In this document: positions 5,622 to 6,913 of the stretch, piece after piece
How positions within the stretch are numbered: the first letter of the stretch is position 1
How the letters are laid out: every line of letters starts with the position of its first letter
NCBI GenBank assembly: GCA_015484935.1
Contig: WFUQ01000010.1
Span: forward strand, 1 to 6,913
Length of the DNA: 6,913 nt
Source: Gammaproteobacteria bacterium
Lineage (GTDB): Bacteria > Pseudomonadota > Gammaproteobacteria > SZUA-229
Direction: 5' to 3'
Position numbers and translations under genes: made by a program
Notes under the pieces: generated by a model
Databases searched by the model: none
Told to the model about the DNA's origin: nothing
Seen by the model: only the letters and a program-made list of their open reading frames with translations

Positions 5622-6854
5622 TCAGGTGATAAAATAATCATCCCAGCGTTGATCCAGTCGTTTTATCGCTGCGTCCAGCGGTATCGCTGTGAGTCTGTCA
5701 TCTGTCTGCTCGACCAGTTTTAAAGCGATCAGTTTCTGCATCGCATCCTCTATCTCAAAATCGATGTGACAATTCCAGTTGTCAGTCATCCAGTTTTCGA
5801 TCTTGTTATCCAGCTCCGAACGCGTCATCGCTTGTTCGCTGGTGAGCAGGAAGTAATACGCCAGTAATGCTTCTTTGCATTCTTCCTCTTCAGCATCATT
5901 GATCAGCCGATGGAAGACACCGGCATTGTTATCCAGATTCTTGAAGTACAGGTTCTGGGTGAGTGCCTGCATGAAGCGCAACTTCCGGTTCTTGAAATTA
6001 TTGAACTGTTTCCACAGATAGCCGCCGAGTGCCGCGAAACCGGCAAGCAGGGCGAGCAGGGCGGTCTTGTTCAGTTCTACCGGTTGATTGCTGAGGCCTA
6101 ACCAGAAGCCGAACAGGGAGCCGAGTAGTACCAGCGATGCCCCCAGTTTGGTGGTCAGGACGATGCCGCCACTGATGACAGCGGGGACACCGATGAGTAA
6201 TTTATCGATGTTGCGCATACGCACGCGAGTATTGGGAAACAGCATCTCCAGATCCGCTTTCGGCACATTCTGGAACAGCTTGAGCAGGGTAGCACCGGGG
6301 CGGCAGTTGGGCAGTGTGCTGTCTGTCTGCAAGTAGTCGTCCTTGAATCGGATGTACACCACCACACGTTCATAATTGGTGAAAGTGATGGTCTGCTTGC
6401 GTAGCCCGAACCATGTCTTCACGGTCTCGGATTTTCTCGACTCACCGCGACAGAAGAACAGCACTTCGGAAAAATCATCGAAATCGACCTGCAGGCGGAT
6501 ATTAAATAACGAGGATTCACTCAATGCCTGTGTCAGGTCTTGCTGAGTGATACGTTCGTAGTTCGCTTTTTCCAGCAGGCCGCTCATCAGCACGACAAAG
6601 TCAAACCGCTCCGGATTGCCTGGCTGCTCGATGGTACGGGTGTCGGTGTCCGGATCGATACCGGCGTAAGCCTCTTTCAACGATTCACTGATCTGATGAA
6701 ACTCGAAATGAAACACACTGCTGAGCATGTGATAGAGCTGTCGAAACGCTTTCTCCTGCGAATCCAGTCGCCCGTCACGAAGACACATTTCCAGTATGTC
6801 GCGTTTGCGGTAGGGGATAAACCGGAAGGACTGCTTTGTAATCGATTCAGGCAT
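5622..6854 (-). CDS. DUF3754 (TMEM143-like) membrane protein
   Basis: This 410-residue protein shows the DUF3754 hallmarks: RFIPYRKRDILEMCL near the N-terminus (11-25), LKLFQNVPKADLEMLFPNTRVRM (191-213), and YFKNLDNNAGVFHRLINDAEEEECKEALLAYYFLL (303-337). Two hydrophobic segments lie in the middle (about 219-254 and 265-281), the first long enough for a helical hairpin. The large N-terminal part (1-215) and the C-terminal part (285-410) are soluble. The last 60 residues alternate acidic helices with short strands and look winged-helix-like, which is only a suggestion. The family is related to eukaryotic TMEM143; its function is unknown. There is no clear ribosome site before the ATG, but the start overlaps the stop of an upstream reading frame as TGATG, so translation is probably coupled to it. 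Confidence 0.85.
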   Translation of the reverse strand: MPESITKQSFRFIPYRKRDILEMCLRDGRLDSQEKAFRQLYHMLSSVFHFEFHQISESLKEAYAGIDPDTDTRTIEQPGNPERFDFVVLMSGLLEKANYERITQQDLTQALSESSLFNIRLQVDFDDFSEVLFFCRGESRKSETVKTWFGLRKQTITFTNYERVVVYIRFKDDYLQTDSTLPNCRPGATLLKLFQNVPKADLEMLFPNTRVRMRNIDKLLIGVPAVISGGIVLTTKLGASLVLLGSLFGFWLGLSNQPVELNKTALLALLAGFAALGGYLWKQFNNFKNRKLRFMQALTQNLYFKNLDNNAGVFHRLINDAEEEECKEALLAYYFLLTSEQAMTRSELDNKIENWMTDNWNCHIDFEIEDAMQKLIALKLVEQTDDRLTAIPLDAAIKRLDQRWDDYFIT

Positions 6855-6913
6855 CAGGTAAGAAAGATATAAGTGATGGTGGTGATAATGAAGGCTCCAG
6901 CGAAGTTCAATAC
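6854..6913 (-). CDS. 3' end of an unknown membrane protein gene (partial)
   Basis: Read from the right edge on the minus strand, a frame is open for 19 codons and stops at TGA (6856-6854), sharing its final A with the ATG of the DUF3754 gene. The visible residues are strongly hydrophobic (NFAGAFIITTITYIFLT), as expected for the last transmembrane helix of an integral membrane protein. Nothing more can be said about its family. The TGATG junction and same strand suggest a two-gene operon with translational coupling. The short length leaves room for chance. Confidence 0.5.
   Translation of the reverse strand, partial: VLNFAGAFIITTITYIFLT

Overview
The window looks like ordinary chromosome from a gammaproteobacterium of moderate GC content. 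The evidence is the family mix: an Atm1-type ABC exporter, a YbcJ-type S4 protein, a PhnA/YjdM zinc-ribbon protein very close to the enterobacterial one, a PEP-CTERM exported protein, and a DUF3754 membrane protein. The PEP-CTERM protein suggests an exopolysaccharide-making, environmental lineage with an exosortase elsewhere in the genome. I cannot name the genus. There are no tRNAs, rRNAs, CRISPR arrays, insertion sequences or phage genes. No gene-free stretch exceeds 300 bases; the two longest (about 178 and 188 bases) flank the PEP-CTERM gene and are described below.

Left part (1-1474, + strand): the 3' half of an Atm1-like ABC exporter (ATPase domain), overlapped by 8 bases by a small S4 RNA-binding protein, then PhnA/YjdM 36 bases further on. 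The first two are probably translationally coupled.

Middle (1475-3553, + strand): an AT-rich leader with a near-consensus sigma-54 (-24/-12) promoter drives a secreted PEP-CTERM protein. This gene is followed by three consecutive hairpins, the last with a six-T tail. Next is a three-domain protein with a degenerate cyclic-nucleotide-like domain, an intact cyclic-nucleotide-binding domain and a C-terminal rhodanese.

Right part (3554-6913): strands alternate. YtoQ (-) and a B12-binding-type radical SAM protein (+) diverge from a compact intergenic region. That region has a perfect 8-bp inverted repeat in which each arm contains TATAAT for one direction. The radical SAM start codon lies exactly where an extended -10 promoter would start transcription, so its mRNA may be leaderless. 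The radical SAM gene converges on a DUF3754/TMEM143-like membrane protein (-). That gene in turn overlaps, through TGATG, the last 20 codons of an upstream membrane-protein gene cut by the window edge.

I see no obvious new multi-gene system such as a defence or biosynthetic island. The most interesting signals are regulatory (sigma-54/PEP-CTERM, leaderless divergent promoter) and the cyclic-nucleotide/rhodanese fusion.
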